NCBI GenBank assembly: GCA_024280785.1
Contig: JAJRPK010000073.1
Coordinates: 1-5,103, forward strand
Length of the DNA: 5,103 bases
Direction: 5' to 3'
From: Gammaproteobacteria bacterium
GTDB taxonomy: Bacteria; Pseudomonadota; Gammaproteobacteria; Pseudomonadales; UBA7434
In this document: piece after piece, positions 1 through 5,103 of the stretch
Layout: every line of letters begins with the position of its first letter
How positions within the stretch are numbered: the stretch's first letter is position 1
Notes under the pieces: model-generated
Database searches by the model: none
Seen by the model: only the letters and a program-made list of their open reading frames with translations
What the model was told of the DNA's origin: nothing
Program-made: the position numbers and the translations under genes

Positions 1-1
1 A

Positions 2-877
2 ATGGCGGGGGTGCCGGGTAAAGGGGCAGCGCTTAATGCAATATCCAGCCATTGGTTTAAGTTGTTTAAAGAGCAAGGCTTAGCGGCTAGTCATATTCTC
101 GATCACCCACATCCTCTGGTCTGGATTGTGCAGCAGGCTCGACCTGTCATGATTGAAGCGATTGCACGACAGTATATCACTGGCTCTATGTGGCGAGCGT
201 ACAGTAAGGGGGAGCGAGAACTTTGTGGAATTCATATACCGGACAATTTGGCGAGAGATCAAAAACTGCCAGAGCTTCTTATTACCCCGTCTACTAAAGG
301 TATATTAACGGGGATTCCAGGTGTGCCAGAAGTCGATGATGTCAACGTGACACGGGGTGATATCGAAAAACATTACCAATCCTTTTGTTTTCACTCTCGT
401 GAAGATATTAACTATTATGAAAAGTTACTTCGTGAAGGTTTTAGTGTTATTAGCGATCAACTCGCTAAAATAGACCAGATCTTTGTCGACACCAAATTTG
501 AATTTGGTTATGTCACAGACGCTCAAGGTGATGAGAGCTTAATTTACATGGATGAAGTGGGTACTCCAGATTCATCGAGAATTTGGGATGGTAAAGAGTA
601 TCGGCAGGGTAAGGTGGTAGAGAACTCCAAAGAAGCTTTTCGTCAGTTACTGCTTAATTATTTTCCCGATCCCGACATATTGCTCAATAAAGATAGAATG
701 GTTGAACGTAGCGCTTTAGCTGCAGAGAATGCGTTGCCCGAAGAAATGCTAATGCAAGTGTCCACGACTTATATTGATATGGCCGAAAAAATTACCGGCG
801 AGCCGCTTACCCCGTCAGCGAATCCAAAAGCGGATGTTATCGACGTGTTGCATAGCCGTTACGGGTTGATTATTTAG
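2..877 (+). CDS. purC: Phosphoribosylaminoimidazole-succinocarboxamide synthase (SAICAR synthetase), 5'-truncated by window edge
   Basis: The product ligates L-aspartate to CAIR using ATP, giving SAICAR, in cytoplasmic de novo purine synthesis. The visible 291 residues begin inside the conserved GVPGKGAALN segment. They then show RQYITGSMWRAYSKGER (residues 56-72), ITPSTKG (94-100), the signature VDTKFEFG (162-169) and DEVGTPDSSR (184-193), which are nucleotide- and substrate-site motifs of the family. The C-terminal part (FPDPDILLNKDRM, then AEKITGEPL, ending in YGLII) matches the long form of about 367 residues found in many Gammaproteobacteria, not the short form of about 240. About 75 N-terminal residues should lie left of the window. 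The ATG at position 2 is internal, because the frame is open to the edge and the ATP-binding N-lobe is missing. No frameshift or missing motif is visible. Identification is by remembered family sequence and is very secure. Confidence 0.96.
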   Translation: MAGVPGKGAALNAISSHWFKLFKEQGLAASHILDHPHPLVWIVQQARPVMIEAIARQYITGSMWRAYSKGERELCGIHIPDNLARDQKLPELLITPSTKGILTGIPGVPEVDDVNVTRGDIEKHYQSFCFHSREDINYYEKLLREGFSVISDQLAKIDQIFVDTKFEFGYVTDAQGDESLIYMDEVGTPDSSRIWDGKEYRQGKVVENSKEAFRQLLLNYFPDPDILLNKDRMVERSALAAENALPEEMLMQVSTTYIDMAEKITGEPLTPSANPKADVIDVLHSRYGLII

Positions 878-901
878 ACCGCTATGCTATTTATTGTATC
901 G

Positions 902-916
902 AGTATTGATAATACT
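902..916. repeat. Small palindrome between purC and the VOC gene
   Basis: AGTATT-GAT-AATACT is a perfect 6-bp inverted repeat with a 3-nt centre, lying 25 bp after the purC stop. It has no T-tract after it, so it is not a convincing terminator. It could be a weak hairpin or an operator for the following gene, but AT-rich palindromes of this size arise easily by chance. Confidence 0.3.
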
Positions 917-951
917 TCTGATTGATTGCTTGCTTATGGGCCTTACGTAAA

Positions 952-1392
952 ATGAAGATTGACCACTTTACTATTAATGTCTCTGACCTAGAGCGCTCTA
1001 CCCGATTCTATTGCGAGGGTTTAGGTTTTGAGCATATAGAAGACCATAGTTATGGTAACGAGGCGGCAGGCACGGCACTAGTGCAGGGTGAATACCTAGT
1101 TCATAGCCGTCATCTTCGTGGTGGAGGTATTACTCTTATTTTAAATTGGGCGGAGGTCTCTGCTGAGCCATTAGCTGATTATCGACGCCAGTACGGGTTG
1201 ACCAATTTTGCCGTTCATGTGAAGCAGCTCGAGTCTCATGTCGAAACGTTGCGACGATTGGGTGGGACGCCCGTTGAAAGTTCCAGGGCCAAATTTTCAC
1301 TAAACTCAGGAGGGGCGAGAGAGCAGTCAATGGCTGAAGTGATAGTATGCCTCGATCCAGACGGCCAGCCAGTGGAGCTGATTGCAATTTGA
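952..1392 (+). CDS. VOC superfamily protein (glyoxalase / bleomycin-resistance / extradiol dioxygenase fold)
   Basis: This 146-residue cytoplasmic protein has the paired beta-alpha-beta-beta-beta layout of the vicinal oxygen chelate fold. Module one opens with MKIDHFTINVSDLERSTRFYCEGLGF in the usual 'HFxxxVxDxxxSxxFYxxxLGF' pattern. Module two opens with LTNFAVHV (83-90) and closes with CLDPDGQPVELIAI (133-146). Candidate metal ligands are H5, H89 and E142, at the standard positions of the fold; the fourth ligand (middle of module one) is not obvious. Single-domain VOC proteins of this size include lactoylglutathione lyase-like, fosfomycin-resistance-like and uncharacterised dioxygenase-like enzymes, and the substrate cannot be told from sequence. 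The frame also opens at a TTG at 922, but that adds only a non-conserved MIACLWALRK segment. The ATG at 952 gives the typical family N-terminus, although the ribosome binding site before it is weak. It follows purC by 74 bp on the same strand and may be co-transcribed, but a functional link to purine synthesis is not implied. Confidence 0.85.
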   Translation: MKIDHFTINVSDLERSTRFYCEGLGFEHIEDHSYGNEAAGTALVQGEYLVHSRHLRGGGITLILNWAEVSAEPLADYRRQYGLTNFAVHVKQLESHVETLRRLGGTPVESSRAKFSLNSGGAREQSMAEVIVCLDPDGQPVELIAI

Positions 1393-1470
1393 GTGCGGAT
1401 GAGTGGAAAAAGGCAAATTTTAGCTTAGTTTCGAGAAGAACTGGTTGGGCGAAAAAGATTCAAAACTAAA

Positions 1471-1530
1471 CGTTTATTAATGGTTTTCTGTTGTTGGTGG
1501 TAAAATAATCCATTATTAAAGGTATAAACG
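1471..1530 (+). repeat. Interrupted inverted repeat (13 bp stem with 8-nt bulge)
   Basis: CGTTTATTAATGG (1471-1483) can pair with CCATTA (1510-1515) and then ATAAACG (1524-1530). All 13 pairs match, with a 26-nt loop and an 8-nt bulge on the 3' side (1516-1523). The 3' arm ATAAACG is also complementary to a second CGTTTAT at 1668-1674, so two alternative pairings are possible. Whether the region is transcribed is unknown. Confidence 0.4.
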
Positions 1531-1543
1531 CACCCGGTTTACG

Positions 1544-1669
1544 CGGCGTCATAGCTAAAAGGTTTTTCTTAAGCTATTGTTAATTATAATAAAATATTCC
1601 ATCTGTTGTTCTTTTTATTCGTTTTCAGGGGTTTTCAGGACCCCTTAAGAAAAGGTGTCCAAGACGCCG
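1544..1669 (+). repeat. Nested inverted repeats, possible structured 5' leader
   Basis: The outer arms are CGGCGTC (1544-1550) and GACGCCG (1663-1669). Inside them, TTTTCTTAAG (1564-1573) pairs perfectly with CTTAAGAAAA (1644-1653). The spacers between outer and inner arms are 13 nt and 9 nt, so both stems could form in one cruciform or RNA structure with an internal loop. The interior (1574-1643) is AT-rich and contains a small GGGG/CCCC hairpin. It could be a leader RNA structure, a small miniature-element-like repeat or chance; CTTAAG is itself palindromic, which weakens the inner arm. Confidence 0.45.
1621..1645 (+). repeat. Tandem 10-bp repeat and small GC hairpin
   Basis: GTTTTCAGG occurs twice at a 10-bp period (1621-1629 and 1631-1639). 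The second copy sits mostly in the loop of a hairpin with arms AGGGG (1627-1631) and CCCCT (1641-1645). It lies inside the larger nested inverted repeat. A role as a protein-binding site is possible but unsupported. Confidence 0.4.
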
Positions 1670-1737
1670 TTTATGTGGTTTTATTAGCCAAGGCTGGATT
1701 CTGACGAATATTACGTCGAACTTACAATAAACAACCA

Positions 1738-1747
1738 GTTGTACAAC
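1738..1747. promoter_or_regulatory. Perfect 10-bp palindrome, possible operator
   Basis: GTTGTACAAC is a perfect palindrome. A third half-site, ACAAC, lies just upstream at 1731-1735. Clustered half-sites in an intergenic region upstream of a regulated gene are typical of dimeric repressors or activators, but no specific regulator consensus is recognised. It is 170 bp before the start codon. Confidence 0.3.
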
Positions 1748-1773
1748 CTAGTGATTAAACTCAGTAATAAGCA

Positions 1774-1793
1774 ATAAAACTAAGATAAAACTA
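1774..1793 (+). repeat. Direct repeat at 11-bp spacing
   Basis: ATAAAACTA occurs at 1774-1782 and again at 1785-1793, one helical turn apart. A degenerate third copy (ATTAAACTC) lies at 1754-1762. Same-face direct repeats like this are typical of response-regulator binding sites; here the AT-rich composition makes chance a serious alternative. Confidence 0.3.
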
Positions 1794-1902
1794 TGGGGTA
1801 CACTCAAGGTAACGAGATTCAAGTTTTCTGAAGACTCCCGCTCTGTTTAAGCAAAATTAGCGTATAAAATATTTTTGGATCCTAATTATAAAATCTAACT
1901 CT

Positions 1903-1908
1903 AGAGGA
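1903..1908 (+). promoter_or_regulatory. Shine-Dalgarno site of the CTERM protein gene
   Basis: AGAGGA lies 8 nt before the ATG at 1917, a near-ideal match and spacing. It fixes the start of the downstream gene, whose N-terminus then forms a proper Sec signal peptide. Confidence 0.75.
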
Positions 1909-1916
1909 TATAGAAA

Positions 1917-2951
1917 ATGAAAAATTTGCATAAGGTAAGTCCTTTATTAGGCGCGATTATCGCGATCACAGGTTCAGCGGCTGTTTCAGCGGCTTCCTAC
2001 ACCGTTAGTTTGTCAGGCTTTGCTATTAACCAAAGCACGACTATTCAGAACATTCCTGGTGTTCCAACGGCGCCACTTCCACCTAACTACCAGCTTCCTC
2101 GATTGGGTGCTTTCGGTACGGGTCCGGGTTGGAACGCAACGCTTGATATGACTCTTGATGCGGCCAGCGGTGAAGTTACTGACTTCTTGATGACTCTGCG
2201 CGAAGGCGGTGCGATTTTCGGTTCGGGTGGCCCTCAGTGGGATATTCGTGCGGACGAGCGTGAGCATTTCCCTTCGCCTGCTTACGGCCCTGCAGTTTGT
2301 AGCGTGACTAACGGCGGCAACGATGCTGACGGCACATTAACTTATGATTGCCCACCAGTAACTGGCTCGCAAAACTTTGCTTTTGTTAACCACACGGGTA
2401 ACCTTTGTGCTACGCCTAACCCTTCAATCCTGGCACCCGGTGCTAACGGATGTGGTACACCTTGGGGTGGTTTTCCTGCTGGTTTTGCAACTCCAGTAGT
2501 GTCTACTCGAGCGGGACAAGCGGTTACACTTAACCAAGTCATTGGCGGTTTAACAGTCGCTCTTGGTGGAACTAACCCACCGGCTTATGTTTCACTTGAT
2601 CCTGCGCAGAACGCGGCAGGTATCGCTGTTCATGAATTCCAGGGACAGCGAGCAGGTGGTAGCTTCGAAATTCTTCACACGGGTACTTTAGCGGGTGGTG
2701 ATTTTGCAGTGACGGGTACTAACTATGTTCATAATACTGACATAGCATTTGTGGTAGCGACTAACCCTCCTGGCGTTTTAGGAGCGGCTCAGTCATTTAC
2801 CTCTTATGACTTTTCAACCGTAGTTTCACAAGACTTTGAACTGGCGGCTGCGGATGCTAAAAATGTTCCAGCAATGGGTGCATTTGGTCTAGCGGCATTG
2901 TTCGGTGGATTGGTAGCGGTTGCTGCTCGTCTTCGACGTCGTGTGAGCTAA
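1917..2951 (+). CDS. Secreted protein with C-terminal VPAM-type (PEP/IPTL-CTERM-like) sorting signal
   Basis: This 344-residue protein has a Sec signal peptide: K2/K6, a hydrophobic core from about 9 to 23, and likely cleavage after A25 in AVSA-AS. The C-terminus is a tripartite sorting signal: motif VPAM (317-320) followed by GAFGL, a hydrophobic helix of about 16 residues, then an arginine cluster (338-342). This is the architecture of exosortase-processed PEP-CTERM and IPTL-CTERM proteins, in which a membrane enzyme cuts near the motif and the protein is anchored or released at the cell surface. The mature body is rich in Gly, Ala, Pro, Asn and Thr. It looks beta-rich and has four cysteines (C128, C145, C164, C179) that could form two disulfides. 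I recognise no catalytic domain. The gene is flanked by a long upstream region and a strong terminator, so it is probably monocistronic. No exosortase gene is in the window, and the protein's role is unknown. Confidence 0.82.
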   Translation: MKNLHKVSPLLGAIIAITGSAAVSAASYTVSLSGFAINQSTTIQNIPGVPTAPLPPNYQLPRLGAFGTGPGWNATLDMTLDAASGEVTDFLMTLREGGAIFGSGGPQWDIRADEREHFPSPAYGPAVCSVTNGGNDADGTLTYDCPPVTGSQNFAFVNHTGNLCATPNPSILAPGANGCGTPWGGFPAGFATPVVSTRAGQAVTLNQVIGGLTVALGGTNPPAYVSLDPAQNAAGIAVHEFQGQRAGGSFEILHTGTLAGGDFAVTGTNYVHNTDIAFVVATNPPGVLGAAQSFTSYDFSTVVSQDFELAAADAKNVPAMGAFGLAALFGGLVAVAARLRRRVS

Positions 2952-2960
2952 GTTAGCTTT

Positions 2961-2979
2961 GTTAGTCGTAATGACTAAC
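2961..2979 (+). repeat. Small hairpin just upstream of the terminator
   Basis: GTTAGTC (2961-2967) and GACTAAC (2973-2979) form a perfect 7-bp stem with a 5-nt loop, ending 4 nt before the terminator and followed by TTTT. It may be an auxiliary or mRNA 3'-stabilising hairpin for the CTERM gene. Confidence 0.5.
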
Positions 2980-2983
2980 TTTT

Positions 2984-3017
2984 AAAAAACCCCGCATAGC
3001 TTTGCGGGGTTTTTTTT
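2984..3017 (+). terminator. Strong intrinsic (rho-independent) terminator
   Basis: AAAAAACCCCGCA (2984-2996) pairs perfectly over 13 bp with TGCGGGGTTTTTT (3003-3015) around a 6-nt loop, and the T-run continues to 3017. The GC core plus an eight-T tract is textbook. The matching A-run on the 5' side would give a U-tract on the other strand too, although no minus-strand gene reads into it here. It ends the transcript of the CTERM gene and separates it from the TPR lipoprotein gene. Confidence 0.93.
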
Positions 3018-3117
3018 ATTTATATCGTCAAACTTTAAAAGTCATAATTCACTGAGTTTTTGTAGTTCTTGTGTAAAGCGTTCCTTAAAATGCCTTTTAG
3101 ATGAAAATAAGAATCAG

Positions 3118-3783
3118 ATGAGATTAAAAATGTTTTTTGCTCAAAGTATCAAAACTGCGTTTTTTTTGGTCATGATATTGTCGCTATTCTCATGCGGATT
3201 AATTTCTAATTCAAAAGGCCAAATAAGTGGCGAAGAGTTAGCTTATGAATCGGGCCAATCTATTAGCTCAAAGTGCACGCAAGCAATACTCCCTATTCAG
3301 AATTTAATTGCTGGAGGAAAGCTTCGCAAGGCAGAAAAGGAGTTGCTGGCACTGTCGGAGGCGAAATGTAACAGCAGATATGAGCAGGCTCAGCTAGGGC
3401 GATACTTGGGGCACGTGTATTACCAGCAAGGTCGATTGCGGGAGTCGATTGCTGTGTTTCAAAAATTTATTGCGCTGCCAGACTTAAGGCAAAGTCAGCG
3501 GCAAGATACGCTATATACGATTGCTCAAATGTGTTTTATTCTTGAAGACTATAGCGGCAGTGTGACAGCTCTTATTCAGCGCAGAAAAATCGCTAAGCAG
3601 ATTGACCCACAAGCTGAAGTTTTGTTGGCTCGAGGATACTATAAGTTGGGTGAGAAGGCCGAATCACTGACTATTATGCAGAGCGTTATCGCCGATGACA
3701 AAAGTCGTGGTCATACGACAAAAAGTAGTTGGTTGGGGTTGCTCCATGATATAGAGCTGTCTACGCTCACTATGAAACACTAA
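3118..3783 (+). CDS. TPR-repeat lipoprotein, resembling TonB-system-associated TPR proteins
   Basis: This 221-residue protein starts with a lipoprotein signal peptide: K4 and K12, a hydrophobic stretch at 13-24 and lipobox LFSC, with C26 as the lipidated residue. The following Gly27 is not an inner-membrane retention Asp, so outer-membrane attachment is expected. The rest is helical with TPR-like units at about 55-83 (IAGGKLRKAEKELLAL), 88-121 (LGHVYYQQGRLRESIAVFQKFIAL), 128-160 and 166-192 (LLARGYYKLGEKAESLTIM). The segment around ALPDLRQSQRQDTLYTIAQ, then an EDY, then a PQAEVLLARGYYKLGE block resembles the periplasmic TPR proteins often encoded beside TonB/ExbB. Those are usually near 400 residues, whereas this one stops about two repeats earlier. 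Such proteins act as scaffolds and have no catalytic residues. Start choice: the ATG at 3118 has a weak upstream AAGAA; the Met at residue 5 (3130) is an alternative. No other TonB-system gene is nearby, so it looks like an orphan. Confidence 0.75.
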   Translation: MRLKMFFAQSIKTAFFLVMILSLFSCGLISNSKGQISGEELAYESGQSISSKCTQAILPIQNLIAGGKLRKAEKELLALSEAKCNSRYEQAQLGRYLGHVYYQQGRLRESIAVFQKFIALPDLRQSQRQDTLYTIAQMCFILEDYSGSVTALIQRRKIAKQIDPQAEVLLARGYYKLGEKAESLTIMQSVIADDKSRGHTTKSSWLGLLHDIELSTLTMKH

Positions 3784-3826
3784 GCTCTTGTTAGGTTGAC
3801 GTAGATTAACTCGCTTTTGTTGAATA

Positions 3827-3872
3827 CGGACACCTCAATGCTAGACATTATTATCTCTCATTAATGTGTCCG
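3827..3872. repeat. Spaced inverted repeat between convergent genes
   Basis: CGGACAC (3827-3833) and GTGTCCG (3866-3872) are perfect 7-bp inverted arms separated by 32 bp. Within the spacer, ACATTA (3845-3850) and TAATGT (3862-3867) form a competing stem. There is no T-tract, so it is not a classical terminator for either converging gene, although a hairpin here could limit read-through. The stretch 3784-3898 otherwise holds nothing I can identify. Confidence 0.4.
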
Positions 3873-3898
3873 GTTCTATTAAGCCAGAGCATTACCGG

Positions 3899-4759
3899 CT
3901 AGGTCATCATAGTTGCCATAAATTCCTCCGCTGACGGAGGTGAATCTTCGTTCAATATGGCATCGACACGCAGCTGAAACAAGGCTTTAAATTCTGGTTG
4001 GGGGAAGATCCAAAACTTTCCTGCTTCAATACCTTCTAGCGTTTTTTCGGCGGCTTTATCGGCGGTAAACCCTACGGCGCACATTCCGGCAACGACGTCA
4101 TGCATCTGTTGCTCTACATCACTACCAAATTTGTGATGCTCTGATTCAGGGAGGAGACGATCGGACTCCCAAATGCCAGTGGCTGTATCGCCAGGGCATA
4201 AACAAGCCGCTGTGATAGGAGCTTGCTCCAATGATAGCTCTGCATGCAAAGATTCAGTGATGGCAACTACGGCATGTTTTGTCCCTTGGTACGGCGCCAG
4301 AAAACTACCGCCACCTAATAGTCCACCGATGGAGGCGGTGTTAATTATTTTTCCTTCTGCATTTTGCGCGAGCATTTTAGGGACAAAGCTACGGATACCA
4401 TTGACCACGCCCATGACATTGACATCAAAGTTCCACTGCCAATCTTTAATCGATCGCTCCCAGCTTTTACCGTCAACCAAGACGCCGGCGTTGTTAAATA
4501 GCAAGTTAACTTGGCTGTGCTTTGAAAAAACCTCAACGGCAAAATTTTCGACAGCTTCAGAATCCCTGACATCAAGATTGAAAGTTTCAATGGACTGTTT
4601 TTTTTGAGTTAGTTCTTGCTCTAGCTGAGAAAGACCCGAGGCATCGACATCAGAGGCGATAACGTGCATGCCGCGGAGCGCGCACTGGCGGGCAAGCCCA
4701 CGACCAATACCACTGCCGGCCCCGGTAATTACTGCAATTCTGTTTTTCCATTGATTCAT
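3899..4759 (-). CDS. Classical short-chain dehydrogenase/reductase (SDR)
   Basis: This 286-residue cytoplasmic NAD(P)-dependent oxidoreductase has a Rossmann fold. The cofactor motif TGAGSGIG is at residues 12-19 and the structural NNAG motif at 89-92. The catalytic tetrad is visible as N114 (DVNVMGV), S143 (INTASIGG) and Y157 with K161 (YQGTKHA). PGDTATGI (189-196) is the usual PG motif after beta-6. D37 at the end of beta-2 suggests a preference for NAD(H) over NADP(H). The protein is about 30 residues longer than minimal SDRs, with a C-terminal extension (FWIFPQPEFKALFQLRVDAI) of a kind seen in SDRs of lipid, steroid or xenobiotic alcohol metabolism; the substrate cannot be assigned. The start ATG at 4759 has a weak GCGAGA ribosome site. 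A hydrolase gene ends 34 bp upstream on the same strand, so the two are probably co-transcribed. Confidence 0.92.
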   Translation of the reverse strand: MNQWKNRIAVITGAGSGIGRGLARQCALRGMHVIASDVDASGLSQLEQELTQKKQSIETFNLDVRDSEAVENFAVEVFSKHSQVNLLFNNAGVLVDGKSWERSIKDWQWNFDVNVMGVVNGIRSFVPKMLAQNAEGKIINTASIGGLLGGGSFLAPYQGTKHAVVAITESLHAELSLEQAPITAACLCPGDTATGIWESDRLLPESEHHKFGSDVEQQMHDVVAGMCAVGFTADKAAEKTLEGIEAGKFWIFPQPEFKALFQLRVDAILNEDSPPSAEEFMATMMT

Positions 4760-4793
4760 GATGTATCTCGCTTATTGAAAATTTTGGGATGTG

Positions 4794-5103
4794 CTAGTTA
4801 TTTCCTAGTACTCGATTGAGCTCTTTCATGCGGATCTTTCTGTATTTTCGGGTTGTCTCGCAATCGACAAATTCATACCCATGCACAGCAGACTTTGCAA
4901 CTATTAGTGTTACGTCAACACCGGCTGACTCAAGTTTTTTGGCGTAATTAACCCCTTCATCGTGTAGCGGGTCAAATTCAGTGGGTTCGACATAAGCAGG
5001 CGGCAAGCCAGTAAGGTCATCGCGGTGAATGGGTGAGGCATATTCCGGAATAGTTGCTTCCGCCACGCCTTTTTTGTAGTCGCTATCACGTAGGTAGACA
5101 TCC
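4794..5103 (-). CDS. Alpha/beta hydrolase (HSL / acetyl-esterase family), C-terminal fragment cut by window edge
   Basis: The 102 visible residues are the C-terminal third of an alpha/beta hydrolase fold-3 enzyme of the hormone-sensitive-lipase type, usually about 300-350 residues. The sequence YASPIHRDDLTGLPPAYV leads into the TEFDPLHDEGVNYAKKL block, where the Asp of EFDPL (fragment residue 44) is the catalytic acid. The His of VHGYEF (fragment residue 74) is the catalytic base. The nucleophile GDSAGG motif and the HGGG oxyanion motif should lie beyond the right edge. The frame is open to position 5102 (DVYLRDSDYKKG), so the GTG at 5066 is not a real start. It likely hydrolyses short-chain esters in the cytoplasm and precedes the SDR gene in a probable operon. 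Confidence 0.9.
   Translation of the reverse strand, partial: DVYLRDSDYKKGVAEATIPEYASPIHRDDLTGLPPAYVEPTEFDPLHDEGVNYAKKLESAGVDVTLIVAKSAVHGYEFVDCETTRKYRKIRMKELNRVLGNN

Larger units (their letters stand above)
1393..1916. other. Long gene-free region upstream of the secreted CTERM protein gene
   Basis: This 524-bp stretch is AT-rich and has no credible coding frame on either strand. It holds several repeat structures, listed separately: a bulged stem at 1471-1530, nested inverted repeats at 1544-1669, a tandem repeat at 1621-1639, a palindrome at 1738-1747 and a spaced direct repeat at 1774-1793. A perfect TATAAT hexamer occurs at 1585-1590 and a TATAAA at 1863-1868, but neither has a good -35 box at 16-18 bp. 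I found no sigma-54 type GG/GC site and no riboswitch consensus that I recognise. It probably contains the promoter and a long 5' leader of the gene at 1917; this is inference. Confidence 0.55.

Noticed and set aside
2..4. ATG at the left edge as the start of purC
   Set aside because: The frame continues to the window edge and the family's N-terminal ATP-binding lobe is missing, so this Met is internal.
922..951. TTG start extending the VOC protein by 10 residues
   Set aside because: The added residues are not family-like and there is no ribosome site; the ATG at 952 gives the standard N-terminus.
1464..1479. AAACGTTT core as a PurR operator
   Set aside because: The flanking G-C positions of the PurR consensus are not matched, and it lies upstream of a secreted-protein gene, not a purine gene.
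1521..1560. Cyclic-di-GMP (GEMM-type) riboswitch suggested by ACGCACC
   Set aside because: The GAAA tetraloop/receptor and conserved GACGCAAAG-type core are absent.
1793..1831. 12-codon ORF (MGYTQGNEIQVF) upstream of the CTERM gene
   Set aside because: No ribosome site and no sign of a regulatory leader composition; likely chance.
3784..3898. Possible degraded C-terminus of the TPR protein (pseudogene)
   Set aside because: Reading the gap in the gene's frame gives early stops and no TPR-like residues, and I saw no TPR-like sequence in the other frames.
4173..4607. 144-codon plus-strand open frame
   Set aside because: It lies entirely opposite the SDR gene, whose motifs are unambiguous, and its product resembles no protein; it is a shadow frame.

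Overview
The window looks like chromosomal DNA of a free-living, probably marine, gammaproteobacterium. The main clue is the long-form SAICAR synthetase (PurC, about 367 residues in relatives), a type I associate with Shewanella/Spongiibacter-like and related groups. Moderate GC with AT-rich intergenic regions, an exosortase-type C-terminal sorting signal, a TonB-system-like TPR lipoprotein and a hydrolase/short-chain dehydrogenase pair fit that picture. The taxonomic call is inference; no rRNA or marker phylogeny is available here.

Layout: the plus strand carries four genes. The first is the C-terminal four-fifths of purC, cut by the window edge, ending at 877. After 74 bp comes a small VOC-fold (glyoxalase/dioxygenase-like) protein at 952-1392. 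A gene-free stretch of 524 bp (1393-1916) follows, holding several inverted and direct repeats. Next is a secreted 344-residue protein (1917-2951) with a Sec signal peptide and a VPAM-type C-terminal anchor, followed by a strong intrinsic terminator (2984-3017). Then comes a short TPR lipoprotein (3118-3783).

A convergent intergenic region (3784-3898) contains a spaced inverted repeat. The minus strand then carries a classical SDR oxidoreductase (4759 to 3899). Upstream of it, 34 bp away, is the C-terminal end of an HSL-type alpha/beta hydrolase cut by the right edge. These two probably form one operon that cleaves an ester and oxidises or reduces a carbonyl or alcohol.

There are no tRNA, rRNA, CRISPR, insertion sequence, phage or defence genes. 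The parts least explained by known families are the secreted CTERM protein, which has no recognisable domain in its body, and its long repeat-bearing upstream region. I see no convincing new multi-gene system. The strongest leads are the nested inverted repeats at 1471-1674 and the orphan sorting-signal protein.
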